The notes: generated by a model from the letters alone, not told the origin. A stretch of DNA of 64,000 nt from Paraburkholderia bryophila (GCF_003269035.1 NZ_QLTK01000001.1:248001-312000), one strand, 5' to 3'; positions 17,265 through 26,975 are shown, counted from the stretch's first letter. Numbers and translations are program-made.

Positions 17265-18536
17265 ATGCGCTTTAACGCCACCCTGCTGTTCCAGCTGTTC
17301 CTGCTGATCGCGAGCGCCGCCTGCTGGTCCGGCAACGCCCACGCCACGGTCGCGATGCTGCAACCGGCCCGTGTGGCCGCGGCCAACGAGCCGCTGCAGA
17401 TCACCCTGCTCTACTCCGCCGACGACGCGAAACCGCTCACCGTCACCGTTCCCCCGACGCTGCACGTCACCTTGGGCGCGGCCGAACAGTCGCCCCAGCC
17501 GCTCGATCTGCAGCGCGAGCCGGGCGTGCCCGACACGCTGCATCTGCAGCCCGGCCAGTTCCGCAAGGTGCGCTTCTCCGCACCGTGGCCGCAGTACGCG
17601 CGCGGCGAGGTGCGGATCGATCCGGTGGGTTTCGATGCGTCGCCGGCGCTCGTGGCCATCAATCGCGGGCCGCAGCAGGACGCGATCGCCCAGGCGGAGC
17701 GCTCGGAAAGCCAGGCCAGCACCCCGGCGCAGGCCGCCGCGACCGCCGCGCGGGTCGACGGCCCGACGGGCGACGCCATGTCGCCGCCGGGCGACTCGCT
17801 GGCCACCACCGGACGCGGCATACTCTCGCACGTGTCCTACTACGAGCCGATGTACTTTGCCGCCGGCCATAACGGCGACACCAACGCGCGGTTGCAGCTG
17901 AGCTTCAAGTATCGCCTCCGCATCCCCGACGACCTGCGCTCGAAGGCCTTCACCGACAACCTGTACTTCGCCTACACGCAGACCTCGATCTGGGACCTGT
18001 CGGCCGATTCGCGGCCGTTCCGCGACACGACCTATTCGCCGCAACTGTTCTACTACGTGCCGGACACCGGTTGGCGCAGCGCGTGGTTCACCCGCATGGG
18101 GTTCGCGGCGGGCTTCGCGCATGAGTCGAACGGCAAGGCCGGCGCCGACTCGCGCAGTATCAACCTGCCGTTCATCCGGCCGACGTGGGAATTCGGCGAT
18201 CTGACGGCCAATCATCTGACGGTGTCGCCGCGCTTCTACTACTACCTCGGCACCAGCAACAACCCCGATATCGCCGACTACCGCGGCTACGTCGACCTGC
18301 TGATCAAATACGGCAGCCCTGACGGCTGGCAACTGGCCACCACGCTGCGCAAAGGCACCAAACACTGGTACGGCAGCGTCGATTCGCAACTCACCTATCC
18401 GCTCGCGAAACTGCTGGGCAGCGCGTGGGGCGGCTATCTGTGGGTGGGGTATTTCAATGGCTACGGCGAGGATTTGCTGGACTACAACAATCGCCAGCAC
18501 TGGATGGCGCGGATCGGCTACAGCATTGCGCGTTGA
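17265..18536 (+). CDS. pldA: Outer-membrane phospholipase A
   Basis: A 423-residue outer-membrane phospholipase A (OMPLA). Signal peptide MRFNATLLFQLFLLIASAAC ending near NAHA. A periplasmic N-terminal extension of about 170 residues precedes the beta barrel, which begins near YEPMYFAAGHNGDTN. The catalytic His and Ser sit in the family motif FAHESNGKAGADSRSIN (H-x-S-N-G, with the later Asn). The barrel ends in IGYSIAR. OMPLA degrades phospholipid that has flipped to the outer leaflet when the membrane is perturbed; active as a Ca2+-dependent dimer. Longer than E. coli PldA (289) mainly through the N-terminal extension, as is usual in Burkholderia relatives. Confidence 0.9.
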   Translation: MRFNATLLFQLFLLIASAACWSGNAHATVAMLQPARVAAANEPLQITLLYSADDAKPLTVTVPPTLHVTLGAAEQSPQPLDLQREPGVPDTLHLQPGQFRKVRFSAPWPQYARGEVRIDPVGFDASPALVAINRGPQQDAIAQAERSESQASTPAQAAATAARVDGPTGDAMSPPGDSLATTGRGILSHVSYYEPMYFAAGHNGDTNARLQLSFKYRLRIPDDLRSKAFTDNLYFAYTQTSIWDLSADSRPFRDTTYSPQLFYYVPDTGWRSAWFTRMGFAAGFAHESNGKAGADSRSINLPFIRPTWEFGDLTANHLTVSPRFYYYLGTSNNPDIADYRGYVDLLIKYGSPDGWQLATTLRKGTKHWYGSVDSQLTYPLAKLLGSAWGGYLWVGYFNGYGEDLLDYNNRQHWMARIGYSIAR

Positions 18537-18694
18537 GGTGCGGCGGCGCCGTGGTGCGGCGTGGCATGGCACTGCGGGCCTGCGGATGCTGCCAACCGCA
18601 CATGAACTGCGGCCACGCGGGCCGCTCTCCGGTGAGCCGCGGGCCGCGCATCGGTTAACATAGCGGCACTTTGCTTTTCCGCTCAAGGTTTCCG

Positions 18695-18898
18695 ATGGCT
18701 TCGAATCTCCATGCTATTCCCGACAGCCCTTGCATCGGCGTCTGTTCCACGCTCTTCGACGACGTCTGCAAAGGCTGCGGCCGTACCGCCACCGAGGTTT
18801 CCAACTGGGTGTTCCTGAGCGACGAGGAAAAACGGGCGGTGTGGGTGCGCATCGAGCAGGAAGGGACCGCCATGCGATTCAGGAACGACAAGCTGTAG
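18695..18898 (+). CDS. DUF1289 family protein (small Cys-rich)
   Basis: A 67-residue protein with the DUF1289 pattern PCIGVCSTLFDDVCKGCGRT (C-x3-C, then C-x2-CGR), likely binding a metal or Fe-S cluster, and the following WxxLSDEEKRAVWxRI helix. Function unknown; E. coli YdhL is a relative. Stands alone between pldA and ompW with its own short leader (157-base gap, GC-rich and otherwise empty). Confidence 0.88.
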   Translation: MASNLHAIPDSPCIGVCSTLFDDVCKGCGRTATEVSNWVFLSDEEKRAVWVRIEQEGTAMRFRNDKL

Positions 18899-18973
18899 GC
18901 TGTCGCGTCGGCGTGGCGGCAACGCAACCGTCACGCGTTCGCGGCGAAAATCCGCGGCAAGATCTGAAGCGCA

Positions 18974-19630
18974 TCAGAAGCGCATCCCGACACCCAGCCC
19001 CACCACCACCGGATCGATATTCAGGCGCCCGAGCGCCTGACCGCCGAGCGAGGCGTCCGTGTGCATCCAGATCTTCTTGATGTCCGCATTGACGAACAGC
19101 GACTTCGTCACCTGCACGTCCACGCCGGCCTGCAAGGCCGGCCCGAAACTGTGATTGCTGACCGAAATCGGCGCCGCGCCGGCATGCAGGCCGTCGTTAT
19201 AGAACAGCGTGTAGTTGATACCCGCGCCGACATACGGCCGGATCTTGCCCGCATGGTTAAAGTGATATTGCAGCAGCAGCGTGGGCGGCAATACGTTCAC
19301 ACCGCCCAGGTTGCCGAGGCTCGACGTCAATTGATGCCGCGAGGTACCGAGAATCAGCTCGACGCCCAGGTAGTCGCGGATCATGTAGGTGAAGTCCAGT
19401 TCCGGCACGATCGCGTTGTTGACGCCCACGTCGAGCGCCTTCAGCGACTGGTTCGTGCCCACGTTCGGCATGATGCTGATGGCGCGCAGACGCACCAGCA
19501 CGTCGCCGGCGTGAATGCCGCTCATCTCGTCGTCGCCGGCGGCATGCGCTTGCGTGGCCATGACGCTTGCGCCGAGCAGGCTCGCCGCGATCGCGACGGC
19601 CCGGATTCTGTTTTTTTGTGAGAGCTTCAT
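18974..19630 (-). CDS. ompW: OmpW-family outer-membrane protein
   Basis: A 218-residue eight-stranded beta-barrel of the OmpW/AlkL family. Signal peptide (KNRIRAVAIAASLLGASVMA, cleavage after AHA), GDVLVRLRAISIMPN at the mature start, the GVELILGTSRHQL strand, the PYVGAGINYTLFYN motif diagnostic of the family and a terminal Phe (GLGVGMRF). Forms a narrow hydrophobic channel for small apolar compounds. The start at 19630 is preceded by ggggaag; the open frame upstream lacks a signal sequence. Convergent with the DUF1289 gene. Confidence 0.92.
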   Translation of the reverse strand: MKLSQKNRIRAVAIAASLLGASVMATQAHAAGDDEMSGIHAGDVLVRLRAISIMPNVGTNQSLKALDVGVNNAIVPELDFTYMIRDYLGVELILGTSRHQLTSSLGNLGGVNVLPPTLLLQYHFNHAGKIRPYVGAGINYTLFYNDGLHAGAAPISVSNHSFGPALQAGVDVQVTKSLFVNADIKKIWMHTDASLGGQALGRLNIDPVVVGLGVGMRF

Positions 19631-19699
19631 CTGCTTCCCCGAATGTTGTTTGCGTGCGGGAATTGTCGAAGTTCTCACCACGAAACACGTTGATACGCA

Positions 19700-20890
19700 T
19701 CAACCGAGCGAAAACGCCCATCGCCCTGCGACAGCCGGTCGCGTTGCACCGGTCAGCAAAAGCTCGATCAGATCGTGAACGCTGCGAATCGCGGTGCCGA
19801 ACGGCAACGCTTCGCGGCCGCGAAAGAACAGGCCGTTGGCCACGTCGCCACGCAATGCCGCCGCGAGTCGTGTGTCGATGCAGAAGTGGCCGAACTTCTC
19901 GATACCGTCGCGCCAGCCGCACGCGCTGAGGCATTCGAGCGCGGTCGGACACGCGTGTTTGAGCGCGCCGACCCGCTCGCGGATTCTGTTTTCGTGGCGC
20001 AGGTAGCGCATCAGCCAGGGGGTCTTCACCGCGCGCGCGGGTAGTCCCGTCACGCTGACGAATTCGACGATGTCGTCGGGGGTCGCTTCGGCGAGTACGC
20101 GCTTGAAATTCGGATGCGCATCGCCTTCCTCGGTGACGGCAAACGGCGTGCCGAGCTGCACGCCGCTCGCGCCCGCGTTCAGCAGCTCGCGCACGGCCTC
20201 GTGACTATTGATGCCGCCCGCCAGAATCAACGGCACCTCACGACGCTGCAAGCCGAGCGACGTGAAGACCGTGTCGAGTTCGTCGAGAATCCGGTGAAAG
20301 TCGAAGCGCGGGTCCTGCATGTCGGCCACGTTGTTGACGCCGAGATGGCCGCCCGCATGGGCGGGATGCTCGATCACCACGGCGTCGGGCAAGCGGCCCT
20401 TCTTCATCCACTTCTTCAGGATCAGCGCGACGCCGCGGCTGTCCGACAGGATCGGGATCAGCGCGATATCGTGGCCTTGCGTCATGTCGGGCAGATCGAG
20501 CGGCAGACCCGCGCCCATCACGATCGCGTCGGCGCCGTTTTCGCAGGCGGTGCGCACGTAGTCGGCTTGCGCGCTGACCGCTTTCATCACGTTCACGGCA
20601 ATCATGCCGCGGCCTTCGCCGAGCGCCTTGGCGGCGTGGATTTCGCGGGCCAGCGCGGTGAGGTTGGCCTGTTCGAGGGTGGCACGGTCAGGCGACTGGC
20701 GGCATTGTTCGACCAGATCGCGATGATGATGCCGCAGGTCGATGCTGGCGATGGTGCCTAGCGCGCCTTCACGGGCGACGCTGCCGGCCAGCCGGTGAGC
20801 GGAGATGCCGACGCCCATGCCGCCCTGCACGATCGGCAGTAACGAGCGGCCACGGATGACGAGCGGTGGGAACGAGTGAGAGGTGAACAT
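19700..20890 (-). CDS. NAD(P)H-dependent flavin oxidoreductase / nitronate monooxygenase
   Basis: A 396-residue FMN-binding TIM-barrel protein of the 2-nitropropane dioxygenase/nitronate monooxygenase family. N-terminal PIVQGGMGVGIS, the catalytic-His block VIEHPAHAGGHLG, LAGGINSHEAVRELLNAGAS phosphate-binding loop and GVQLGTPFAVTEE are all characteristic. Members oxidise nitronates such as propionate-3-nitronate or act as NAD(P)H:quinone reductases. Upstream gap 20891-21065 is non-coding. Immediately upstream of ompW on the same strand (69-base gap) but a functional link is not evident. Confidence 0.85.
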   Translation of the reverse strand: MFTSHSFPPLVIRGRSLLPIVQGGMGVGISAHRLAGSVAREGALGTIASIDLRHHHRDLVEQCRQSPDRATLEQANLTALAREIHAAKALGEGRGMIAVNVMKAVSAQADYVRTACENGADAIVMGAGLPLDLPDMTQGHDIALIPILSDSRGVALILKKWMKKGRLPDAVVIEHPAHAGGHLGVNNVADMQDPRFDFHRILDELDTVFTSLGLQRREVPLILAGGINSHEAVRELLNAGASGVQLGTPFAVTEEGDAHPNFKRVLAEATPDDIVEFVSVTGLPARAVKTPWLMRYLRHENRIRERVGALKHACPTALECLSACGWRDGIEKFGHFCIDTRLAAALRGDVANGLFFRGREALPFGTAIRSVHDLIELLLTGATRPAVAGRWAFSLG

Positions 20891-21065
20891 GACGGGCCCG
20901 ATGACGGATGGTCGAACTGGCGATCATCGTCGGTGCCGGACGGGCGGCGTTGTTGCAGGTCAAGGTGGGAGGGGATGGTGGGGAGTTGCGGTGGGGTTTG
21001 TTGATGCGGGTCAGGTGTGAGCGCTATTGCGTGGCGCGGCGGGGTGCGGCGTGGCGCGCCCCATG

Positions 21066-21100
21066 AAAAAACCCGCTTCCTTGAAGGAGAAGCGGGTTTT
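21066..21100 (-). terminator. Bidirectional rho-independent terminator
   Basis: 12-bp perfect stem (21068-21079 with 21089-21100) flanked by A-run on the left and T-run on the right. Sits 10 bases past the DUF3396 stop and ends the toxin-immunity transcript. Confidence 0.85.
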
Positions 21101-21109
21101 GTCTGGCAG

Positions 21110-22453
21110 TCAGGATCCGTTTTCGTCTGCAGACCATATCCAGTTTGTCTCTCCCCAACTACTCCCCGCAAAGACCGGCATGATTTCCCCTGCTTCGAAA
21201 TAACGACGGCTTCCCGCTTTTGCGGGCGTCTGCCACCAACCCGCCTCGGGGCACGGACTGCCGCCCCGCACGCTATGGCGGGCCGGTTCACGCTTGAGCG
21301 GTTGAGGGACGATGGTCGGCGTTGCCGGGATCGGCGCAGCGTCTGGCAAATCAAAGCGGGCTTCCCACACGCGGGCGTTCCCGCTGTCCGCATTCTGCAA
21401 CTGCGGGTCGTACCAGTGCAGTCCATCCGGCTTCGGGTTGCGCAGCACACGCAACACCTTGTTGACGAACACATAGGGTTCCGGCAACCCTTCTTCGGGT
21501 GCCCCCAGGCGTGGGATCGGGCCGGCACGCACTAACGTGCAGTGATTGATGCGCGCGATCTGGATGTCGGCACGATCCAGGGCCGCACGCAGCGCCGCGT
21601 CGCCGCCGAGGCGTTCAACGAATACGTCGCCCATCAGCGTGTACCAGTTGACGCTTTTGATGAAGCCCCAACGCCAAACTTTGGTCCCCGGTTTCAGGTA
21701 GCGATACATCGCCGTTGCGTTTTTACTTTCTTCTCCATCAAACGAAACTGGATCATATTCTTCGCGGCCGAAGTGTGCGCAGCAATCAACCTCGATGCCG
21801 CTGAACCGCTCTGCAATTGCCCATTCCTGAGCTTGCCATTTGTGATAGTTATACGCGGTCACAGCCGAGAAGCCGCCGTAACCGCCGCGAACGTCCAGTT
21901 GCTCGCAAACGTAACGCAGAAATTGCTCGTATTGTTCCTGGCCTTCGGATTCAGTCACCAATTCCATCGGCACGCTGAATTTAAGAAACGACAACTCCAT
22001 CTCCTCCCCTTTGGGCACGCTGTAGCCGGTTGGGGATTCATAGTCGATGGGATTGGCGCGGCCCGTCAGGGTTGCAATCTGGTAATCCGGGGCGCTCAGG
22101 GGATTCGGCGCGCTGGACCGCATCACACTGACCTGTTCATATTCGGGCGTATCGATGATTACCTTGCGGATTTTTTCGATACCCTTTGCTGTTTTTTTGC
22201 TGAACTTCGCCAGGTCTTCGTCTTTCCCGGAAATGAGGTGTTCGCCGAACAACTCATCGAAGCGATCGAAACACGCGAGCAGCCCGCGTCGCCCTTCCGG
22301 TTTCGAGCCGCCGGCAAAGTACACCGTTCCAATCACGCCCGGCTTCACGGCAAAACTATTGTCGGCCAGCCGGACGCTCAGATCTTCGAGGTAGCGCGCG
22401 TAGGCTGCGAGCGGCGTCAATACGACTGGCTTCGTCACTTCGATATTGCTCAT
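21110..22453 (-). CDS. DUF3396 type VI immunity-family protein
   Basis: A 447-residue DUF3396 protein, the immunity family that accompanies VRR-NUC type VI effectors (TsiV). Recognised from the SFLKFSVPMELV / RYVCEQLDVRGGYGGFSAVT blocks, the GIEVDCCAHFGREEYDP segment, VNWYTLMGDVFVERLGG and the C-terminal module SPCPEAGWWQ...RRYFEAGEIMP seen in related immunity proteins. Start at ATG 22453; a GTG five codons earlier is possible. It lies 36 bases after the nuclease gene on the same strand, so it presumably neutralises that toxin in the cytoplasm. Longer than many DUF3396 proteins because of the added C-terminal module. Confidence 0.78.
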   Translation of the reverse strand: MSNIEVTKPVVLTPLAAYARYLEDLSVRLADNSFAVKPGVIGTVYFAGGSKPEGRRGLLACFDRFDELFGEHLISGKDEDLAKFSKKTAKGIEKIRKVIIDTPEYEQVSVMRSSAPNPLSAPDYQIATLTGRANPIDYESPTGYSVPKGEEMELSFLKFSVPMELVTESEGQEQYEQFLRYVCEQLDVRGGYGGFSAVTAYNYHKWQAQEWAIAERFSGIEVDCCAHFGREEYDPVSFDGEESKNATAMYRYLKPGTKVWRWGFIKSVNWYTLMGDVFVERLGGDAALRAALDRADIQIARINHCTLVRAGPIPRLGAPEEGLPEPYVFVNKVLRVLRNPKPDGLHWYDPQLQNADSGNARVWEARFDLPDAAPIPATPTIVPQPLKREPARHSVRGGSPCPEAGWWQTPAKAGSRRYFEAGEIMPVFAGSSWGETNWIWSADENGS

Positions 22454-22489
22454 GCTCGAATTTCTCACCGATATTGGCTGTGGCTACGC

Positions 22490-23749
22490 TCACGCAGCGG
22501 CAGCGGATACACCGAGCGCGACAGCCAGCGCCGCGACGACTGCGCCTGAGGCTGTTGCGACAATTGCCGCAAGCGCGAGCAGGATCGCCAACAGGACTTC
22601 CGCGAGCACGATGACGACTACGACGCCCGCGACGATGGCCACCACCGCCACCAGCCCCTTGATGAACGACGTGCCTATCTGCGTCCAGTTGATTTGCTTG
22701 AGCAGGTCCCACGTCATGTCAGTGCTTCGCGCGATCGCTTCCCAGCCGGCCTTTAACTGTGCAGCTGTGTAACGGTCAATCTCGTGGCCTTTCTCGTCCA
22801 CCCATCGCCATGTAGCGTTCGACTTATCGACGGCCCACTGGCCCGCCGTGAGCGCCCACGGCGCATGCTGTTGCAACCATGCGTGCATTTCAGCCGACAG
22901 GCAATCCGCGCCGGCATTCAATGCATCCCATACCGCTGCAACCGTCACCTCGCCGGCGTCCTCAGCCCGTCGAATCCATGCTTCGTACCATGCAGGCTCC
23001 GGAATCGGCTCGTGGCTGCGGATCGGTGCGCGCAGTTGCCGTTCGCGTCGCTTCTGTCGCAGTTCAGCTTCACGCTGTTCCGGCGACATGGCGAGCGCTC
23101 GTTGGCGGGCCTTTTCAAGATCGCCGTGACAGTCGCTCACGTCGATCACGGTCATGCGGCGCGTGTATTCCCCCGGAGCTCCCGCGATTTTTCGATAGGC
23201 TTCTTCCTGACCTGAACCCCAACTGTCGCCGGGAAACTTGACTTCAACCAGGCGCAACGAATTATCGACGTGCGGATTGCCTTGATGATCGACAGAGCTG
23301 CGCCCCGGCCAGCGGTCAGCTGGACGTTTCACAATAATCACGTCCGGACGGCGCAAGTAGCCAGGCACCTTTTCTTTCGGAAACGGATTCTGGCTGTGGC
23401 GTCGGCCGGGACCGTCCTCGATATCAGCGCTAAGAAATGGGATAGGGGCTTTTGCGCCCTTCGAAATGAACTCAGGATACATATCAAAGCTGACCTCCGC
23501 CTTATACTGCCAGCGGAAATCCGCCAATTTTTCATCGATATGAATCGCTGCGGTCATCACGATTTGCTTGAGCATGGAAATCGTATTCGAACCATCCGGC
23601 AGTCTGACGTTGATGATATCCGGGGCCTTCAGCGAATATTCGATCTTCTCCTGTAGATAGCCCTTCGTATCTGGCGGCAACTCGGCATACGTTTTCCTGT
23701 CCTCGTTGACTGTCGTGCAGGTCGCGATCGTTTCCATCGTGGCCGACAT
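22490..23749 (-). CDS. VRR-NUC nuclease toxin (TseV-like T6SS effector candidate)
   Basis: A 419-residue protein with a VRR-NUC (PD-D/ExK) nuclease domain at about residues 125-195: RRPDVIIVKR (Asp136), LRLVEVKFPGD (Glu169-Val-Lys171) and a downstream Gln181-x3-Tyr185. A charged linker, an Ala/Trp-rich helical region and a strongly hydrophobic C-terminus of about 60 residues (SFIKGLVAVVAIVAGVVVVI onward, two or three helices) follow. VRR-NUC plus DUF3396 pairs are known type VI effector-immunity modules that cut DNA. No PAAR, VgrG or other T6SS gene is in the window, so the delivery route is inferred. Start ATG 23749 has ggagg 9 bases upstream. Confidence 0.75.
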   Translation of the reverse strand: MSATMETIATCTTVNEDRKTYAELPPDTKGYLQEKIEYSLKAPDIINVRLPDGSNTISMLKQIVMTAAIHIDEKLADFRWQYKAEVSFDMYPEFISKGAKAPIPFLSADIEDGPGRRHSQNPFPKEKVPGYLRRPDVIIVKRPADRWPGRSSVDHQGNPHVDNSLRLVEVKFPGDSWGSGQEEAYRKIAGAPGEYTRRMTVIDVSDCHGDLEKARQRALAMSPEQREAELRQKRRERQLRAPIRSHEPIPEPAWYEAWIRRAEDAGEVTVAAVWDALNAGADCLSAEMHAWLQQHAPWALTAGQWAVDKSNATWRWVDEKGHEIDRYTAAQLKAGWEAIARSTDMTWDLLKQINWTQIGTSFIKGLVAVVAIVAGVVVVIVLAEVLLAILLALAAIVATASGAVVAALAVALGVSAAAA

Positions 23750-24129
23750 GTGCCACGTCCTCCAAATAGTCGCGTTGAATGGACGGCCTACCGCCGCCCG
23801 CTAATTGCCACGCTTCGATTTGAGCCGGTTTCGGTCTCACGGCTCGAAATAATCACGGCTAATCGACGCGATTTTACGTATCACGATAGTGAGAAGGCAA
23901 TCAGACAACTGTGATAATTTGCAAAGAACAAGCCGATTAAATGCGGAACGAATATCGAGGCAATTATTGAATTGCGCAGCTATTTATTCCACCTGTTTCG
24001 GTGATTGAACGGCTGATTTTCCAGACGCGCGCAGCATTCGACAATGCGTTTTCCTTGAAACGCTGCGGCTTACGACAGACAGTGAGCGCGAATGAACCGA
24101 ATCCGGAATTCGGTCGGTGGCGCATAGCG
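23750..24129. other. A+T-rich non-coding flank of the toxin locus
   Basis: About 380 bases with markedly lower G+C than the surrounding genes (for example 23870-24000, rich in aatt and ttta). No credible gene. Holds the toxin promoter and probably marks the left-behind edge of a transferred toxin-immunity cassette. A short minus-strand frame (from 23840) reads into the toxin in another frame and may be the tail of a lost upstream gene, but I cannot identify it. Confidence 0.4.
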
Positions 24130-24161
24130 GTCAACCCTTGTGCCAGGGGACAAGGGTTGAC
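24130..24161 (-). terminator. Perfect 12-bp inverted repeat after ybiT
   Basis: gtcaacccttgt (24130-24141) pairs perfectly with acaagggttgac (24150-24161) across 8 bases, 23 bases beyond the ybiT stop. No T-run, so either an unusual terminator or a protein-binding palindrome. Confidence 0.5.
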
Positions 24162-24183
24162 ATGAACGGACGTTCCAAGACAG

Positions 24184-25776
24184 TTACTGCACGCCCTGGC
24201 TCACCAGGAAGTCCTCGTAATTCCCGCCGAAGTCGTTCAGCGTGCCGTCGGTGCGCACTTCGATGATCCGGTTCGCCAGGCCGCTCACGAACTCGCGGTC
24301 GTGCGACACGAAAATCAGCGTGCCGTCGAACTTGTCGAGCGCGATCTGCAGGGACTCGATCGATTCCATGTCCATGTGGTTGGTCGGCTCGTCCATCAGC
24401 AGCACGTTGTGGCGGCCCAGCATCAGCTTGCCCCAGATCATGCGCCCCTTCTCGCCGCCCGAGAGCACTTTCACCGACTTGCGGATGTCGTCGGCATTGA
24501 ACAGCAGACGGCCGAGCGTGCCGCGCACCATCTGCTCGTCGTCGCCTTCCTGGCGATAGCCGTCGATCCAGTCCATCAGCGTGACGTCGTCCGGAAACTC
24601 TTCGTACGTATCTTGCGGCATGTAGCCGATGTTCGCGTTTTCGGCCCACTTCACCGTGCCGTGGTCGAGCGCGAGTTTGCCGAGCAGCGAGCGCAGCAGC
24701 GTGGTCTTGCCCGCGCCGTTCTCGCCGATGATCGCGATACGCTCGCCCGGTTGCACGCTGACGCTGAAGTCGTTGAAAATGCTGCGCTCGTATTTCTTCG
24801 AGATCTTCTCCGCCACCACCGCGATGTTGTGCAGCTTCTTTTCGTACTCGAAGCGGATAAACGGATTCTGACGCGACGACGGCTTGAATTCCTCGATCTT
24901 GATCTTGTCGATCATTTTCAGACGGCTGGTGGCCTGACGCGCCTTCGACTTGTTCGCCGAGAAGCGGCGCACGAAGTCCTGCAGGTCGGCCACACGTTCC
25001 TTCGCCTTCGCGTTGGCGTTCTGCTGACGCTCGCGCGCCTGCGTGCTGGCCAGCATGTAGTCGTCGTAATTGCCCGGGTAGACCTTCAGCGTGCCGAAGT
25101 CCATGTCCGCCATGTGCGTGCAGACCTGGTTCAGAAAGTGACGATCGTGCGAGATGATGATCATCGTCGAGTTGTACTGGTTGAGCACGTCTTCCAGCCA
25201 ACGGATCGAGTTGATGTCCAGGTTGTTGGTCGGTTCGTCGAGCAGCAGCACGTCCGGCTTCGAGAACAGTGCCTGCGCGAGCAGCACGCGCAGTTTCCAG
25301 CCCGGCGCCACGTTGCTCATCGGGCCGTTGTGGTCCTCGATCGCGATGCCGATGCCCAGCAGCAGCTCGCCGGCGCGCGCCTCGGCCGTGTAGCCGTCGT
25401 ACTCGGCGAACTTCGCTTCGAGTTCGGCGGCGTGCATGTAGTCGTCGTCGGTCGCGTCCGGGTTCGCGTAGATCGCGTCGCGCTCGGTCATGGCGGCCCA
25501 CATTTCGGCGTGGCCCATCATCACCACGTCGAGCACACGCACGTCTTCGTACGCGAACTGGTCCTGACGCAATTTACCGAGGCGGATGTTCGGTTCGAGC
25601 ATCACGTTGCCGGAGCTCGGTTCCAGGTCGGAACCCAGAATCTTCATGAAGGTCGATTTACCGCAGCCGTTCGCACCAATCAGGCCGTAGCGGTTCCCTC
25701 CCCCGAATTTGACCGAGATATTCTCGAAGAGGGGCTTCGGCCCGAATTGCATGGTGATATTGGCGGTAGACAGCAC
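24184..25776 (-). CDS. ybiT: ABC-F ATPase YbiT
   Basis: A 530-residue ABC-F protein, near-identical in layout to E. coli YbiT (530). Two ABC domains, each with Walker A ([18 protein letters not shown]), signature and Walker B ([22 protein letters not shown]), joined by the P-site-tRNA-interacting linker ending in [11 protein letters not shown]. The [20 protein letters not shown] opening is a YbiT hallmark. ABC-F proteins act on ribosomes at the E site. I place the start at GTG 25776 ([10 protein letters not shown]) because aaaggga lies 7 bases upstream and the length then equals YbiT; the longer ATG frame to 25815 adds 13 unlike residues. Confidence 0.93.
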   Translation of the reverse strand: MLSTANITMQFGPKPLFENISVKFGGGNRYGLIGANGCGKSTFMKILGSDLEPSSGNVMLEPNIRLGKLRQDQFAYEDVRVLDVVMMGHAEMWAAMTERDAIYANPDATDDDYMHAAELEAKFAEYDGYTAEARAGELLLGIGIAIEDHNGPMSNVAPGWKLRVLLAQALFSKPDVLLLDEPTNNLDINSIRWLEDVLNQYNSTMIIISHDRHFLNQVCTHMADMDFGTLKVYPGNYDDYMLASTQARERQQNANAKAKERVADLQDFVRRFSANKSKARQATSRLKMIDKIKIEEFKPSSRQNPFIRFEYEKKLHNIAVVAEKISKKYERSIFNDFSVSVQPGERIAIIGENGAGKTTLLRSLLGKLALDHGTVKWAENANIGYMPQDTYEEFPDDVTLMDWIDGYRQEGDDEQMVRGTLGRLLFNADDIRKSVKVLSGGEKGRMIWGKLMLGRHNVLLMDEPTNHMDMESIESLQIALDKFDGTLIFVSHDREFVSGLANRIIEVRTDGTLNDFGGNYEDFLVSQGVQ

Positions 25777-25859
25777 GGCGCGTCCCTTTGAATGTGATAT
25801 CGGCGAAAAACCCAATATTTTAGCAGGTTATCGCGAATTCAACCCGCACGCGCGCCGCG

Positions 25860-26750
25860 TTACTGGCGCTGGACGCCGTGCGGGGTCTGCAAAACGTCGA
25901 TGAAGGCCGACAGATCGGCCTCGCCGAGTCCCATCGCCGCACCCAGCCGTAACAGTTGCTGAACCGTCGACGACACCGGCATCGGCGTGCCGGTTTCATA
26001 CGCGGTGGCGGCCACCGTGTCGAGATCTTTCTGAAAGGTCCGGAACGCGCCGATCGGCGCGAGGCCGCCTTGCGTCATGCGCGGCACGAAAATCTGCAGC
26101 AGCACGGAGTCGGCCCAGCCGCCGGCGAGGCCTTCGGTCAGTTTGGCGGCGTCGATGCCGCTGCGTTGCGCGAGGCTTACGGCTTCGGCGATCGCCGCAA
26201 GCGTGGCGGTGACGATGGTTTGATTGCACAGCTTGGTGGTCTGGCCCGCGCCGACGTCGCCCATGTGGGTCACGCGGGCGGCGTATGCGCGGAGCAGCGG
26301 TTTAACAGCCTCCACGTCGGCCTCGGCGCCGCCGGCCATGATGGCCAGCGTGCCGGCATTCGCGCCGGCCACGCCGCCGGAGACCGGCGCGTCGATCCAG
26401 CCGATACCCGGTGCACGCTGCGCGAACGCGCGCGTCGCGGCCGGCGGAATGCTGGAATGATCGACGATCCAGCGTACGCGGTTCGGCTCGGACATCGGCA
26501 CGCCGCTCAGCAAGCCTTCGGCGCCAAACACCGTCTCCTCCACCGCCGCCGCATCCGCGACACACAGCAGCACCGCGTCGCAGCACGCGGCCAGCTCGCG
26601 CGGCGTATCGACCACCGTCGCGCCATCCGCGATCAACGCTTCGGCCTTGGCGCGCGTGCGATTCCACACATACACGGTATGCCCCGCACGCAGCAGATGC
26701 CGGATCATCGGCGCGCCCATCAGACCGGGACCGCAAAAACCAATTTCCAC
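25860..26750 (-). CDS. NAD(P)-dependent beta-hydroxyacid dehydrogenase
   Basis: A 296-residue member of the 3-hydroxyisobutyrate dehydrogenase family. N-terminal Rossmann fold with GFCGPGLMGAPM, substrate-binding block DAPVSGGVAGANAGTLAIMA, catalytic Lys in GAGQTTKLCNQ. Reduces or oxidises small beta-hydroxyacids such as tartronate semialdehyde or succinic semialdehyde; glyoxylate reductase activity is common in the family and would fit a genome making glyoxylate from purines, but that is inference. Start at GTG 26750 (VEIGFCGPG), preceded by aggttcgaac; the frame continues upstream to 26987 with no family character. Gap 26751-26975 is otherwise empty. Confidence 0.88.
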   Translation of the reverse strand: MEIGFCGPGLMGAPMIRHLLRAGHTVYVWNRTRAKAEALIADGATVVDTPRELAACCDAVLLCVADAAAVEETVFGAEGLLSGVPMSEPNRVRWIVDHSSIPPAATRAFAQRAPGIGWIDAPVSGGVAGANAGTLAIMAGGAEADVEAVKPLLRAYAARVTHMGDVGAGQTTKLCNQTIVTATLAAIAEAVSLAQRSGIDAAKLTEGLAGGWADSVLLQIFVPRMTQGGLAPIGAFRTFQKDLDTVAATAYETGTPMPVSSTVQQLLRLGAAMGLGEADLSAFIDVLQTPHGVQRQ

Positions 26751-26975
26751 GTTCGAACCTCGTCGGCTGTCGGATTGAGTTGCTGAATTGCGCGGACATG
26801 ATAACGGCCACACGCAGCCGCCGGATATCGGGCACGCGATGTGCGCCATGACTCGCTCATGCGGGTCTTCCCGCGAGCCAAAGCGAACGCGAGCAGGTAC
26901 GCGCAGGCAGCATGCGGCGCGTGGCCCGTTGCCTATACTTTTTGAACACCAACGAAGCGCGAAAGGAGGCAGTCC

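Noticed and set aside
23532..23840. 102-codon frame overlapping the toxin start
   Set aside because: Mostly the toxin sequence in another frame; the upstream part might be the tail of a lost gene but cannot be identified.
24131..25501. 456-codon minus-strand frame inside ybiT
   Set aside because: Out-of-frame shadow of YbiT, which matches its family end to end.
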